A DNA stretch of 64,000 nt from Panacibacter ginsenosidivorans (GCF_007971225.1 NZ_CP042435.1:2483501-2547500); one strand, 5' to 3'. Positions 17,232 through 26,789 are shown, counted from the stretch's first letter. Made by a program: numbers and translations. The notes: a model not told the origin generated them from the sequence alone.

Positions 17232-17554
17232 AAATACTTTTTTTATGTACCGGGCAGTGGCACAGGCATCAACTTTACTTGCGTCGCACTCTTGTACATT
17301 TATACCTTGCGCGGCAAGCAGGGAATATATAATTGTTGAAAGTACTATTTTAACGCAAAAGGAGAAAAGGCAATTCTACTTACATAAAAGGCCACTATAG
17401 AGATAGCGGCCGACATGCTATAATGCACATGAGAAAATATTTTTAAAACCTTATTTGCTAAGATAACAGATAGGCAACCGAATGATGCTGCTATTTAACT
17501 GTAGCATGAAATATGGTAGCTGTAGCACGTAATAATAAAGATGAAAAAGACACC
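17232..17554. other. 323-bp intergenic region
   Basis: Contains the repeat at 17278 and AT-rich sequence. Small imperfect palindromes (for example around AGCAT/ATGCT near 17490) are present but not convincing. No gene seen. Confidence 0.6.
17278..17297 (-). repeat. Single A-type dispersed repeat
   Basis: CTTGCGTCGCACTCTTGTAC; outer flank begins near 17250 with GTACCGGGCAG. Confidence 0.88.
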
Positions 17555-18316
17555 CTATGTACCAGTCAACCATTTTTTAAAGTCAGGAGCTGTTTCCTGA
17601 CTTATAATAACCTGGTGTGATATATCAGGTGTAGAAAATTCTAACATCAATTTTACTTTTTCATAAGACCTGAATGATTTAATATAATTGATGTTTACTA
17701 TATATTTTCTATTTGCCCTGAAAAAAATATTTGGATCAAGTTCATTTTCTGATAAGCTTAGATTCTTATCATATATGTATTTTGTCTTTTGTCTGTCTAT
17801 TAGATACACTACTTTATTTTCGGTATAGAATAAAACTATTTCCTCAAGTTTTACTGCAATGTGTTCCATACCTTTTTTCACTATGATCCTGGTTTTCTTT
17901 GGTGTTCCAAGATAATTGAGCAGGTTATTTAGCTTTTGTGCATTTTGGTTAAAATGCTGTTGCAGCAATTTGTATTTCTGAACTGCCTTGGAAACTTCCT
18001 GCACATTTACCGGCTTTAGTAAATAATCGATGCTGTTATAATCAAATGCCTTCATAATAAACTCATCATAAGCAGTGGTAAAGATCAGCGGTGTATCTAC
18101 CTGGAAATTGTTGAATATCTCAAATGAAAGGCCATCTGTTAAGTGAATATCACAAAAAATAATATCCTGCTTTGGCATCCCTGCAAAATAAGATATACCT
18201 TCTTTTACAGAAGTAATGATGGCTGTAAAAAAAATATCAGGCACCAGTTCTGTAAGGATGCTTTTTAATTTATCTATGGCTAATCCTTCATCTTCAATGA
18301 TTACTGCATTAAGCAT
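17555..18316 (-). CDS. LytTR-family response regulator
   Basis: 253 residues: an N-terminal receiver (acidic EDE at 8-10, phosphoacceptor D56 in IFCDIHL, TTAYDEF, YLLKPV) and a C-terminal LytTR DNA-binding domain (about residues 145-250, with IFFRANRKYIVNINYI). It is the partner of the sensor 8 bp upstream on the same strand. Targets unknown; DUF4440 and the small membrane protein are nearest downstream. Confidence 0.95.
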   Translation of the reverse strand: MLNAVIIEDEGLAIDKLKSILTELVPDIFFTAIITSVKEGISYFAGMPKQDIIFCDIHLTDGLSFEIFNNFQVDTPLIFTTAYDEFIMKAFDYNSIDYLLKPVNVQEVSKAVQKYKLLQQHFNQNAQKLNNLLNYLGTPKKTRIIVKKGMEHIAVKLEEIVLFYTENKVVYLIDRQKTKYIYDKNLSLSENELDPNIFFRANRKYIVNINYIKSFRSYEKVKLMLEFSTPDISHQVIISQETAPDFKKWLTGT

Positions 18317-18324
18317 ATAAGTTG

Positions 18325-19338
18325 TTATGCGCTTTTTAACATAGGTAAGCTTACCACAAAATAATCCCTGCCAGATTCAACAGTAACGGGTTGTTGACAA
18401 ACAAGTTGATATCTTTCTCTTAAATTATTTAGGCCCAGTTTTGTAGAATAATGCGATATTTTACCAGCCCTTTTTGTATTAACAACATAGATACTTTCAT
18501 TCTCAACTGTGATCTTTATACATAAAGGATCAGCAGCTGTAAATGCATTATGCTTTATAGCATTTTCTACTAATAATTGTAAAGCGCAAGGCAATATGGT
18601 GATGTCAGCTGTATTGTGATGGTGCAGTTCTATATCAAGGGTAATCTTATTTTCATATCTAAGTTGCAGCAGAGCGAAATAGTTTTTAATAAAATCAATT
18701 TCTTCTGCAAGAGTTACCTGCTCCTTGTTTTTATTAACGAGAAAATACCTGTAGACTTCGGAAAGTTTATTGATGAAATCATCCGCTTTGTTTTCATCCT
18801 TATGCACCAACCAGGATAACGTGTTTAATGCATTATACATGAAATGCGGATCAAGCTCATTTTTCAATACTGTCAATTGAGCTTTTGTAAGTGCTGTATC
18901 AAGCTGTTTTGTTTTTATATGTCCTATTTCATTTTCATTTGATAAAAAAAGTATTTCATACATTAATGTAAACACAACTACAGCAATGCATACGGCCAAT
19001 GTATTTCGCATTAACAATTGCCAATCTATATGATGAGCTGTGGTAAAAAAAAGCCATATACCGCTTAATATTGTAGCTACAATTCCTCCATACAAAACCG
19101 TAAGAAAACAAAGCGTAACTATTTTTACAACAGCGTTGTAAGGCAATAGCAGCCTATATTTGTAAATGATCAAGCTTCCCCCATGCCATACGCAAAAAGA
19201 AATAAAAACTGAATAACAGTTAGCTATAATAATTTCTTCAAAAGAAGCTGTTTTATAGTGGTAAAAACCCGATGCCAATGGAATAACTATGCCAAGTAAT
19301 GGAATAAAAAAAACTCTTATTCTTTTGTCGTTTATCAT
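18325..19338 (-). CDS. LytS-like sensor histidine kinase
   Basis: 337 residues. Four hydrophobic segments in the first 150 residues, then the His-kinase domain with DPHFMYNALN (the conserved His, with Asp instead of the usual Asn before it) and a HATPase-like region with LLVENAIKHNAF. There is no extracytoplasmic sensor domain, so signal perception is probably through the membrane segments. Operon with the LytTR regulator. Confidence 0.93.
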   Translation of the reverse strand: MINDKRIRVFFIPLLGIVIPLASGFYHYKTASFEEIIIANCYSVFISFCVWHGGSLIIYKYRLLLPYNAVVKIVTLCFLTVLYGGIVATILSGIWLFFTTAHHIDWQLLMRNTLAVCIAVVVFTLMYEILFLSNENEIGHIKTKQLDTALTKAQLTVLKNELDPHFMYNALNTLSWLVHKDENKADDFINKLSEVYRYFLVNKNKEQVTLAEEIDFIKNYFALLQLRYENKITLDIELHHHNTADITILPCALQLLVENAIKHNAFTAADPLCIKITVENESIYVVNTKRAGKISHYSTKLGLNNLRERYQLVCQQPVTVESGRDYFVVSLPMLKSA

Positions 19339-19501
19339 TGGAAGCAGTGATAAGATTAATAATGGTGTCTTTGCATTTTCTGATCTATGAAATTATTCGT
19401 ATTTCCAAAAAATAAATTGTTAATTAGTGTTGAATGAATGCTTTTTACATGAACGGAAAAGCTTATTTAGAACCCATCTTCATTTCTACTATTATACTTA
19501 T

Positions 19502-19517
19502 GTTGCGTCGCACTCTT
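19502..19517 (-). repeat. Truncated A-type dispersed repeat
   Basis: GTTGCGTCGCACTCTT is intact, but the final GTAC is replaced. Confidence 0.75.
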
Positions 19518-19892
19518 CAACTACTGTAATGATATTAAGCTATGCGGGCAAGGCTTTTAGCCTGCTCGTAATAACATTAATAATTTATAAAAGGCATTTT
19601 TCCTAACTATCAAGACAGCATACAGCGCTATAACAATGCACGTGTTATTATTCTAATAATAAAATAAGCATTATTAGACAAATGTCTTTTTAGTTTTTAT
19701 AAATGAGAAACCGTTGCTGTAAAATCTATGTCAGATTGATAAGTGGTAATATGGAAAATAATCTTATGTATTCCAGTTTCTTTAAAAGAGTACATATGCT
19801 TTATGCGCATTGTATAAATATTTTTAATTGACCTACTTTCGTCTCTTTTTTTCTAATAGCATATCAATACATTAGGATATTTAACTAAATAC

Positions 19893-19936
19893 GTGGCGAT
19901 TAAGCCACTTTTAAGGGTACTTAATGGGCTTTTTTA
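19893..19936 (+). terminator. Competing hairpins ending in a T-run
   Basis: GTGGC (19893-19897) can pair with GCCAC (19904-19908). The overlapping AAGCC (19902-19906) can instead pair with GGCTT (19927-19931), supported by an inner TTAAG/CTTAA stem, and is followed by a T-run. This mutual exclusivity is the geometry of an attenuator or a small-RNA terminator. It lies about 60 bp upstream of the 63-residue ORF. Confidence 0.5.
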
Positions 19937-19994
19937 TTTGATAATTGAAATTAGTTCCTACTTTTAAGTATTCAATATCCGAAAAACAATATTT

Positions 19995-20186
19995 ATGAAA
20001 TCTCCAACTTTACTGCAGACTTCTGATACTTTAAATTTCAACTTATTACAAAGAAATTCGATGAATGCAAATCTGAGATTAACGCATTCAAAGAAAATTA
20101 GCCGTCGCACTAGCAGAAAAAACCTCTTAATTTTTGCGTTGGTTTATGGGGTAGTACTTGCTTTTCTTATTTCATTTGTATTATAG
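19995..20186 (+). CDS. Small single-span membrane protein, hypothetical
   Basis: 63 residues: a polar N-terminal half, a basic stretch (KKISRRTSRKN) and one hydrophobic C-terminal helix (about 43-63), so a tail-anchored topology with the N terminus in the cytosol is likely. ATG start. I recognise no family. It is flanked on both sides by strong RNA hairpins, which makes a regulated small gene plausible, but coding is not proven. Confidence 0.45.
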   Translation: MKSPTLLQTSDTLNFNLLQRNSMNANLRLTHSKKISRRTSRKNLLIFALVYGVVLAFLISFVL

Positions 20187-20328
20187 ATAGAAAGAATTAT
20201 TTCTTGTGGTATTATCGCTTCTTATTTAGCGATATACCTGCATTATTTCCAGTCTTTAAGTTTTATTACAATTAATTTATTGCTTCATGTAATCCTTGAA
20301 GCAGAACCAGCCCGCCGGCTGGTTTTTT
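20187..20328 (+). ncRNA. Candidate structured RNA or 3' UTR with three hairpins
   Basis: Three consecutive perfect stems: ATCGCT/AGCGAT (20214-20233), TGCTTCA/TGAAGCA (20281-20303) and the terminator AACCAGCC/GGCTGGTT (20305-20324). Their density in otherwise unstructured AT-rich DNA suggests a stable RNA or a structured 3' UTR of the small gene at 19995. Confidence 0.3.
20305..20328 (+). terminator. Rho-independent terminator
   Basis: Perfect 8-bp stem AACCAGCC/GGCTGGTT with a 4-nt loop, followed by TTTT. Confidence 0.88.
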
Positions 20329-20625
20329 AATATTATAACCTCGCTTTTTATTGTTTCATAAAATCTGCGAACAATTATCCGTAAGCGCAACTACTATATG
20401 TGCATCGGTATATTTAGTTACACTGTTAATAAAAAGCTCAAGTGTGCGACGCAACGAAGATTCCATAAAATAGTATAGCTCATCTCCAAAAATTTGTATT
20501 ATTTAGAAGCATCAGGATATAGTGAACAAGACGGAATAAGCACCTGGTTGGATCAAAATCATTTAATACAAACCAAAAATATTTCTGCAAAAATGTAGCT
20601 TGCACCAAACTTAATGCTATAAATA
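20329..20625. other. Remainder of the 439-bp gap before the amidase gene
   Basis: Holds an A-type repeat at 20436. Otherwise AT-rich with no gene seen. Confidence 0.6.
20436..20455 (+). repeat. Single A-type dispersed repeat
   Basis: Matches A consensus except the first bases (GCTCAAG). Confidence 0.85.
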
Positions 20626-21435
20626 ATGTCTTCTCTTACAGTAACTCTTATACAAACTAATCTTCACTGGCAAAATAAGGCGGCAAACCTGTCTATGTTT
20701 TCAGATAAAATAAATAGTATAAATACTAAAACAGAAATCGTTGTTTTGCCTGAAATGTTCAGCACAGGCTTTATTATGCAACCAGAACGGTTTGCTGAAA
20801 CAATGGATGGAGAAACGGTAATATGGATGCGTGATATAGCCCTATCGAAAAAAATTATTCTTACCGGCAGTATCATCATAAAAGAATATGACAATTATTA
20901 TAACCGTCTTATATGGATGTTGCCCAATGGTGAATGTGGTTACTATGATAAGCGACATCTTTTTGCATTTGCCAATGAAGATCATCACTACAAGCCTGGT
21001 TCGAAACGGCTGATTGCTTCTGTGAAAGGATGGAGAATAAATCTACAGGTTTGTTATGACCTCAGGTTTCCTGTCTGGGCAAGGCAGCAGCTTCATCATA
21101 GCAATAATAACAGTCCTGTTTTTGAATATGACCTGCTTATTTATACAGCCAATTGGCCTGAACGCCGGAGCCATCCGTGGAAAACATTATTGCAGGCACG
21201 TGCCATAGAAAACCAGTGTTTTGTAGTGGGTGTAAACAGGGTTGGTAATGATGGCAATAATATTTACCATAGCGGTGACAGTATGGTTGTTTCTCCACTT
21301 GGAGATATACTATATCATAAAACAAATGAAGAAGATATATTTACTGTTACGTTGCAAAAACAATTATTAGATGAAGTAAGAGGTCGTTTCCCTTTTTGGA
21401 AAGATGCTGATAACTTTACGATTATTAATGAATAA
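20626..21435 (+). CDS. Nitrilase-superfamily amidase, YafV/omega-amidase type
   Basis: 269 residues. The Glu-Lys-Cys catalytic triad is visible as E43 (VLPEMFSTGF), K109 (YYDKRHLF) and C143 (QVCYDLRFP). These surroundings match YafV/Nit2-like omega-amidases, which hydrolyse alpha-ketoglutaramate or ketosuccinamate. Three bases separate it from nagA, so they are co-transcribed, although a metabolic link is not obvious. Confidence 0.9.
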   Translation: MSSLTVTLIQTNLHWQNKAANLSMFSDKINSINTKTEIVVLPEMFSTGFIMQPERFAETMDGETVIWMRDIALSKKIILTGSIIIKEYDNYYNRLIWMLPNGECGYYDKRHLFAFANEDHHYKPGSKRLIASVKGWRINLQVCYDLRFPVWARQQLHHSNNNSPVFEYDLLIYTANWPERRSHPWKTLLQARAIENQCFVVGVNRVGNDGNNIYHSGDSMVVSPLGDILYHKTNEEDIFTVTLQKQLLDEVRGRFPFWKDADNFTIINE

Positions 21436-21438
21436 CAA

Positions 21439-22533
21439 ATGATCTATAAAGCTTCCTTGATTTTTACGGGCCAAGAAATGTTGCAGGAACATGCAATGTT
21501 AGTAAAGGATGGTGTTATCGAAACTATTATGCCTAAAGCTGAAATAAATACCCAGGAAGAAATCGTCGAGCTTGGTAATGTTATTTTATTGCCAGCCTTT
21601 ATAGATATCCAGTTATATGGAGCTTTTGGTCGCCTGCTTTCAGAGTACCCGGATATAGAAACAATTTCAGGTATTGTTAAATACTGTGCTGAAGGAGGGG
21701 CTGCCTATTGTTTACCTACTGTTGCTACCAATACTTACGATACAATTTTTCATTGTATTGATGCTCTTAAGAGTTATTGGCAGCAAGGTGGCAAAAGTGT
21801 TATAGGGTTGCACGTAGAAGGTCCATGGATCAACCCCGCTAAAAGAGGAGCTCACCGGGAGGAGTGGATATTTTCTCCAACTATTGCACAGGCAAAAGAA
21901 TTACTTGACTATGGTAACGGAATAATTAAAATAATTACCCTGGCGCCAGAATGCGTTTCGCAAGAAGTGATTGATCTTATCAGATCATATAATATCATTA
22001 TTTCTGCAGGTCATAGTAATGCAACATATGAACAGGCAACAGGCGCATTTGAGAAAGGACTTAATCTTACTACACACTTATTTAATGCTATGAGCCCGTT
22101 GCAGCACAGGGCACCAGGTTTAGTTGGCGCTGTTTTCAATCATCCCAAAGTGCTATGCAGTATTGTTCCGGATGGTCACCATGTTGACTTCTCAGCTATT
22201 CAAATAGCCAAAAAAATAATGGGGAACCGTTTATTTGTTATAACAGACGCTGTTACAGAAACATCCCAAGGCTATTACAAGCATCAATTGGACGGTGATA
22301 AATATACTTCTAACGGAATTCTTAGTGGTTCTGCACTTACGATGTATAAAGCTTTTCAAAACCTGACGCAGCACTGCGGTATTGACACTGAAGAAGCAAT
22401 TAGAATGTGTAGCCTTTATCCGGCAATGGCATTAGGTATGCAAAATAAAATAGGTGTATTAAAACAGGGGGCAAAAGCTGATATAATTGTGGTTGACAAA
22501 AATTTTCAGTTTCTAAAGTTAATCAATAGCTAA
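21439..22533 (+). CDS. nagA: N-acetylglucosamine-6-phosphate deacetylase
   Basis: 364 residues. GLHVEGPWINPAKRGAH, ISAGHSNATYEQA, THLFNAMSPLQHRAPG, DGHHVD and FVITDAV are the successive metal-ligand and substrate motifs of NagA, the amidohydrolase that makes glucosamine-6-phosphate from GlcNAc-6-P in cell-wall or chitin sugar recycling. The early DIQLYGAFG replaces the usual D-x-Q-x-N-G segment. No nagB is adjacent. Confidence 0.93.
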   Translation: MIYKASLIFTGQEMLQEHAMLVKDGVIETIMPKAEINTQEEIVELGNVILLPAFIDIQLYGAFGRLLSEYPDIETISGIVKYCAEGGAAYCLPTVATNTYDTIFHCIDALKSYWQQGGKSVIGLHVEGPWINPAKRGAHREEWIFSPTIAQAKELLDYGNGIIKIITLAPECVSQEVIDLIRSYNIIISAGHSNATYEQATGAFEKGLNLTTHLFNAMSPLQHRAPGLVGAVFNHPKVLCSIVPDGHHVDFSAIQIAKKIMGNRLFVITDAVTETSQGYYKHQLDGDKYTSNGILSGSALTMYKAFQNLTQHCGIDTEEAIRMCSLYPAMALGMQNKIGVLKQGAKADIIVVDKNFQFLKLINS

Positions 22534-22554
22534 ACCAATATTTTAAAAGGAAAA

Positions 22555-22578
22555 CCTCCATTGAATGGAGGCTTTGAT
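22555..22578. terminator. Hairpin after nagA
   Basis: CCTCCAT (22555-22561) pairs with ATGGAGG (22565-22571); a short T-run follows on plus and T-rich sequence follows on minus. Confidence 0.6.
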
Positions 22579-22831
22579 AATTTTTGCAATTTAATTTGGG
22601 TAGTTTCAAAGGTTTCAGAGGGTGGTACTAAAAACGGACTATCTATTATAGTCAAACCCGGTGCCAGAAAGTATTTTGAAATATCTGGTTGATTATCAGT
22701 ACATAAGATCAGCGACACCTTACTACTTTCCCGTATATGGAAAATCAGTTCCCAAAATGATAGCTCAAATAAATATTCTCATATTAGAAATTTGATAATT
22801 AAGTGGCACAAACGCAATAAAAAAAATTTAT

Positions 22832-23158
22832 ATGAATTGGCTAATACTCATTATAGGAGGTTTTTTTGAAGTTGGTTTTGCCGCCTGTTTGGGCAAAGCA
22901 AAGGAAACAACCGGCAATACATCACTTCTTTGGATGGTTGGTTTTTTCGTTAGCCTCTCTATCAGTATGTACTTGCTTTATAAAGCAACACAAACATTAC
23001 CGGTAGGAACAGCTTATGCAGTGTGGACTGGTATTGGAGCTGTAGGAACGGTATTGGTTGGAATCTTTGTTTTTAATGAACCAGCAGATTTCTGGCGTTT
23101 ATTTTTTCTCACTACATTGATAGCATCTATTATTGGGTTAAAATTCGTTTCGAATTAG
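22832..23158 (+). CDS. SMR-family efflux protein, SugE/Gdx-like
   Basis: 108 residues, four membrane helices, with the essential membrane Glu as E13 (GGFFEVGFA) and the segment LPVGTAYAVWTGIGAVGTV. These are typical of the SugE/Gdx branch, which exports guanidinium or quaternary ammonium compounds by proton antiport as a dual-topology dimer. I found no guanidine riboswitch upstream. No second SMR gene is adjacent. Confidence 0.92.
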   Translation: MNWLILIIGGFFEVGFAACLGKAKETTGNTSLLWMVGFFVSLSISMYLLYKATQTLPVGTAYAVWTGIGAVGTVLVGIFVFNEPADFWRLFFLTTLIASIIGLKFVSN

Positions 23159-23201
23159 AATTTTATTTTGGTGCAGGCTTTAGTAATTCTATTAAACTTC
23201 T

Positions 23202-23315
23202 GTTGTGTCACTCACTTGTACGTTCGGAAGAAGATGCGACAAGCCGATGAGATAATAAGTAAAGAGTATTGTTCACTGTTCATTCATTTTCTATAGTACA
23301 AGAGTGCGACGCAAC
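23202..23315. repeat. Dispersed repeat pair, B arm then A arm
   Basis: B arm 23202-23221 (reverse) and A arm 23296-23315 (forward), head to head, between two convergent genes. Confidence 0.9.
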
Positions 23316-23362
23316 AGTTGATGCCACGTGTATTATGGCTTGATTCCAAAAAAATTCTTATA

Positions 23363-24196
23363 TCAATTATCACCAAAAATTTTTGCTGATTCCCAACCGA
23401 GCAATGCAGTCTTGCGTGTACTACCCCACGCGTATTCCCCGGTAATACCCGTAGCGCGAATAACACGATGACAGGGAATTAAATATGCAACAGGATTGCT
23501 GCCAATAGCTGTGCCTACTGCACGGGAAGCATTGGGTTGGTTTGCATAACTGGCAATAGTACCATAAGTCGTTACACCGCCCAAAGGTATATGCAGCAAG
23601 GTTTCCCATACCTTTAACTGGAAAGGTGTTCCTTTCAAGTGAAGCTTAATTGCTGCTAAATTTTCCCAATCGCCTTTAAATATTTCTAATGCATGCTGCT
23701 GCATAAGATCTGTCTTCTGTATCAATAATGCGTTCGGAAATTTCGCTTTCAGTTGTTCCACGGCTTCCGTTTCTTTTGCAATAAAAGCGAGATGGCAAAT
23801 GCCTTTTGAAGTTGAAGCAATGATAACATCTCCAAACAGGGTTTCAGCATGGCTGTAATGTATCTCTAAATTTTCCCCACCATTTTTGTACTCACCGGGC
23901 GTCATGCCTTCAATACTTATAAACAAATCATGCAAACGGCTTGTGCCAGATAAGCCTGTTTCAAAACTTGCATCAGCAAGAGAAGCATTTTGCTGTAATA
24001 ATTTCTTTGCATGTTCTAAACTTATATATTGTAAAAATTTTTTAGGACTGACTCCTGCCCAGTCTTTAAACATACGCTGAAAGTGATAAGAGCTTACGTG
24101 CACCTGTTTAGCTACATCATCCAATGCGGGCTGTTGCTGAAAATTTTCTTTAATGTAAAGAATGGCCTGCTCTATGCGATCATAATCTGTTCTCAT
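23363..24196 (-). CDS. AraC-type HTH fused to methylated-DNA-cysteine methyltransferase (Ada-like)
   Basis: 277 residues from the ATG at 24196, giving MRTDYDRIEQAILYI. The N-terminal AraC HTH (two helix-turn-helix units, residues 5-100) is followed by a ribonuclease-H-like linker domain and the alkyltransferase domain with PCHRVI, whose Cys accepts O6-alkyl groups. It lacks the Ada N-terminal zinc domain that senses phosphotriesters, so its induction mechanism must differ. An upstream ATG at 24280 is rejected. Confidence 0.92.
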   Translation of the reverse strand: MRTDYDRIEQAILYIKENFQQQPALDDVAKQVHVSSYHFQRMFKDWAGVSPKKFLQYISLEHAKKLLQQNASLADASFETGLSGTSRLHDLFISIEGMTPGEYKNGGENLEIHYSHAETLFGDVIIASTSKGICHLAFIAKETEAVEQLKAKFPNALLIQKTDLMQQHALEIFKGDWENLAAIKLHLKGTPFQLKVWETLLHIPLGGVTTYGTIASYANQPNASRAVGTAIGSNPVAYLIPCHRVIRATGITGEYAWGSTRKTALLGWESAKIFGDN

Positions 24197-24322
24197 ATTG
24201 CAAAAATATATAGCTACTGTACTTATACCAACCCGAAACTTGCGCACCTTAACGTTTAGATAAAAATTAAACTGTCGCAATTATATTGCAGTAAATAAAT
24301 TAAATTAAGTCTGTTTTCTAAA

Positions 24323-25387
24323 ATGATTATGAAGTATATGAAAAACATGACTATTATTTTTTTATTATGCTTAGTTCAACATTGCATAGCGCAAAATAGT
24401 GCAAAACAATACCCTGACTTGAATGAAATAAATTCACCTGAGTTATTGTCGCAAATGCTCACAGCCACAGATACGACAGACGCGCAGAAAGTGGCTTCTA
24501 TTTTTAACTGGATCACTCAAAACATAGCTTATAATGTAAAACGTTATGAGACTAATAATAACTACAGATACGCTCCTGTGGTTGATGAGGAAGATGAAGA
24601 TACTATTGCCCCATTAAAGCCTTTATATGAGCGTATTGCCATACTGGTCTTAAAAAGAAGAACAGCAGTATGTAGCGGATATGCAAATCTTTTTAAATCC
24701 TTATGCCTGCATGCAGGCATACCATGCGAAGTAATAACAGGTCTCGGAAAAGCAAGTGCTGGCAGAACAGATAAAAGATTTGCCAGCAATCACCGGTGGA
24801 ATGCTGTTTTCTTCGATACAGTATGGCACCTGCTTGATGCCACCTGGGCAAGCGGATACATTAATTATAAGAATGAATTTCAACGTGACTATAATCCTAA
24901 CTATTTTCTCACAGACCCTGTTGAATTCATCAAGGACCATTATCCTGAAGATATGCGATGGACCTTGTTGCCACAACCACCGGTATTAAATGAGTTTATG
25001 TATGCACCTTTTAAAACAATGGCGTTTAACAGGTTTTATATTAAATCTTATAGCCCTTCATTTGGAATTATAGAAGCAAATGTGGGCGACAGTATTGTGT
25101 TTGAACTTGAAGCAGTACGCCCTGAAAGATTATGGATCTCAGACCTGCCTTATGCAGATTCAAACACAGTATTTATTATGCAATGTTGTGGTGCCGTTAA
25201 ACCCGTTAATAAAGTGTCTGGTAAAAAAATAAGTTACACTTACCATGTTATGTCAGCAGAAATAGAATGGCTGCATGTAATCTTTGATGATGAAATTATT
25301 ATGCGCTATAAACTAAATGTAAAAAGGGATGAGCATCTTCCTGCTTCTGCCCCTGTTGATTCACTAATACAACAGAAAATCAACTAA
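24323..25387 (+). CDS. Secreted transglutaminase-like protein
   Basis: 354 residues with a signal peptide ending CIAQ. The catalytic triad of the transglutaminase/protease fold is visible: Cys in AVCSGYANLF, His in SNHRWNAVF and Asp in HLLDATWASG. The C-terminal 130 residues are a beta-rich domain. Periplasmic proteins of this type act as proteases or amidases in cell-wall contexts; substrate unknown. ATG at 24329 is an alternative start. Convergent with the DUF4421-like gene, 3 bp apart. Confidence 0.88.
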   Translation: MIMKYMKNMTIIFLLCLVQHCIAQNSAKQYPDLNEINSPELLSQMLTATDTTDAQKVASIFNWITQNIAYNVKRYETNNNYRYAPVVDEEDEDTIAPLKPLYERIAILVLKRRTAVCSGYANLFKSLCLHAGIPCEVITGLGKASAGRTDKRFASNHRWNAVFFDTVWHLLDATWASGYINYKNEFQRDYNPNYFLTDPVEFIKDHYPEDMRWTLLPQPPVLNEFMYAPFKTMAFNRFYIKSYSPSFGIIEANVGDSIVFELEAVRPERLWISDLPYADSNTVFIMQCCGAVKPVNKVSGKKISYTYHVMSAEIEWLHVIFDDEIIMRYKLNVKRDEHLPASAPVDSLIQQKIN

Positions 25388-25390
25388 TAT

Positions 25391-26398
25391 TTATTTTCTT
25401 TTTATCCCGATTCGTTTAGCAAGAATAAAGCGATAGTTACCGGTTGGGATCATGTATGATCTTGCCGAAGATTCACCATTTACCCATAAAGTATTGGCGG
25501 CCCAGTTGGCACTTATAACCCAATCATGGGAATTGTAACCAACAGCCGCTTTATAAATAAAAGACGGTGTTACCGCTGTATGTTTATTTTGATTATTTCC
25601 ATTATGTTCGTCAGATAAATTAATATCTATATTGGCAATAGCAGAACCCATTACAAATAAATGCTTTTCTATTACCAGTGTATATGCATACCCTGCCCCA
25701 ATGCCAGCTGTAAAGAACTGCATTTTATCTACACCTGCCTGCTCAAACAAACTTGTTTTTGCCACAGGTACTAAACTACTGTCTGCTTTTATCGATCCAT
25801 AATAAATTTCTCCGCCATATAACAAAGAGCCAGCCGATCTCTTTTGCCATTCACTTTGTATCATGGCTGCATTGTAAGAAAATCTGTCGTTATTAATTAC
25901 TCTATACGCACTAATTCCACCAAGCGTCATTATTACATCCGGGCGATAATAATAATTGTTTGCATTAACTGCTGCGTAACCTTTAGGCTCAATATGCATA
26001 CCCTTATGGTGAATGCCCAGCACATCTATCGCCCATTTGTAAGGATAAACATGCAATTCAAGATCTATACTTTTTGTTTTCCCTTTCTCATCATCCGGAT
26101 TAAGAAAACCAAAACCATATGAGAGGTTCAAAGACAAATTATTATACGTAGCACCAACACCCATGGTAAGTGGCGTATTGGCCCGGTATGTAAGATCGTT
26201 TTGTTTATCTGCTGCGGGAAACGTAACTGATGTGTATTTTTTGGAAAAATAAAATCTGGTGGTAAGTCTCTGCGGATAAGTTGTAAAATAAATACTGTCG
26301 TGTCCAGGCTTATGTTGCGCAAATAGTTGATGCGGCGCCATTAAAAATAACAGGCAGGTAGCCAAAGTAAGTAACTGATAAAGTTTATTATTTTTCAT
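25391..26398 (-). CDS. DUF4421-like outer-membrane barrel protein
   Basis: 335 residues with a signal peptide ending LFAQ and alternating beta-strand pattern to the C terminus (for example GYAYTLVIEKHLFVMGS, WVISANWAANTLW). I recognise similarity to DUF4421-type proteins of Bacteroidota, which have no assigned function. Likely a small porin-like or structural barrel. Confidence 0.7.
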   Translation of the reverse strand: MKNNKLYQLLTLATCLLFLMAPHQLFAQHKPGHDSIYFTTYPQRLTTRFYFSKKYTSVTFPAADKQNDLTYRANTPLTMGVGATYNNLSLNLSYGFGFLNPDDEKGKTKSIDLELHVYPYKWAIDVLGIHHKGMHIEPKGYAAVNANNYYYRPDVIMTLGGISAYRVINNDRFSYNAAMIQSEWQKRSAGSLLYGGEIYYGSIKADSSLVPVAKTSLFEQAGVDKMQFFTAGIGAGYAYTLVIEKHLFVMGSAIANIDINLSDEHNGNNQNKHTAVTPSFIYKAAVGYNSHDWVISANWAANTLWVNGESSARSYMIPTGNYRFILAKRIGIKRK

Positions 26399-26538
26399 GC
26401 AATGAAACAGTGTTATCCATATTGTTTAAATACCATGCCAAGAGTCTTTTATAATGCAGACGCATGAAAGTAAATCAAAAAGATAAGTATACATAAGAAA
26501 GGTTATTGAGCAGGCTTTTGAATAAGCATTAAGCTGCT

Positions 26539-26667
26539 GTTGCGTCGCACTCGTGTACGTTCAGAACAATAATAAAATATTAATTGCTTAAAAACTTGCA
26601 GGTTATTTAATACATATAATTTCATAAACTGATGAAACTTTTCCCCGGTACAAGTGTGCGACGCAAC
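26539..26667. repeat. Dispersed repeat pair, two A arms
   Basis: A arm 26539-26558 (reverse, one change) and A arm 26648-26667 (forward). The only pair in the window with both arms of the same subtype. Confidence 0.88.
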
Positions 26668-26755
26668 AGAAGTCACATACATATTCTACTGCCGGGTACA
26701 TAAAATTCCTAACATATGTAAGGCAAACAGGTTACTGTAAAGCCATTAAACGACG

Positions 26756-26763
26756 TAACTTTG
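26756..26763 (+). promoter_or_regulatory. Bacteroidota-type -7 box (TAACTTTG)
   Basis: Exact TAnnTTTG, 26 nt before the ATG at 26790; a weak -33 candidate TTACTG lies about 19 nt further upstream. Confidence 0.5.
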
Positions 26764-26789
26764 CTGCCCGTTAAAGCAAGTGTATAAAC

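Larger units (their letters stand above)
19339..19994. other. 656-bp intergenic region
   Basis: Very AT-rich. Contains a truncated repeat at 19502 and a terminator-like structure at 19893-19936. No credible protein gene; a short plus-strand transcript ending at 19936 is possible. Confidence 0.55.
26399..26789. other. 391-bp intergenic region
   Basis: Divergent spacer containing an A/A repeat pair and the -7 box for the downstream dehydrogenase. No gene seen. Confidence 0.65.

Noticed and set aside
22530-22718. Minus-strand 62-codon frame after nagA
   Set aside because: Runs through the CCTCCAT hairpin, overlaps the nagA end and shows no recognisable protein pattern.
22572-22831. Guanidine riboswitch upstream of the SMR exporter
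   Set aside because: I looked for the conserved guanidine-I blocks and did not find them.
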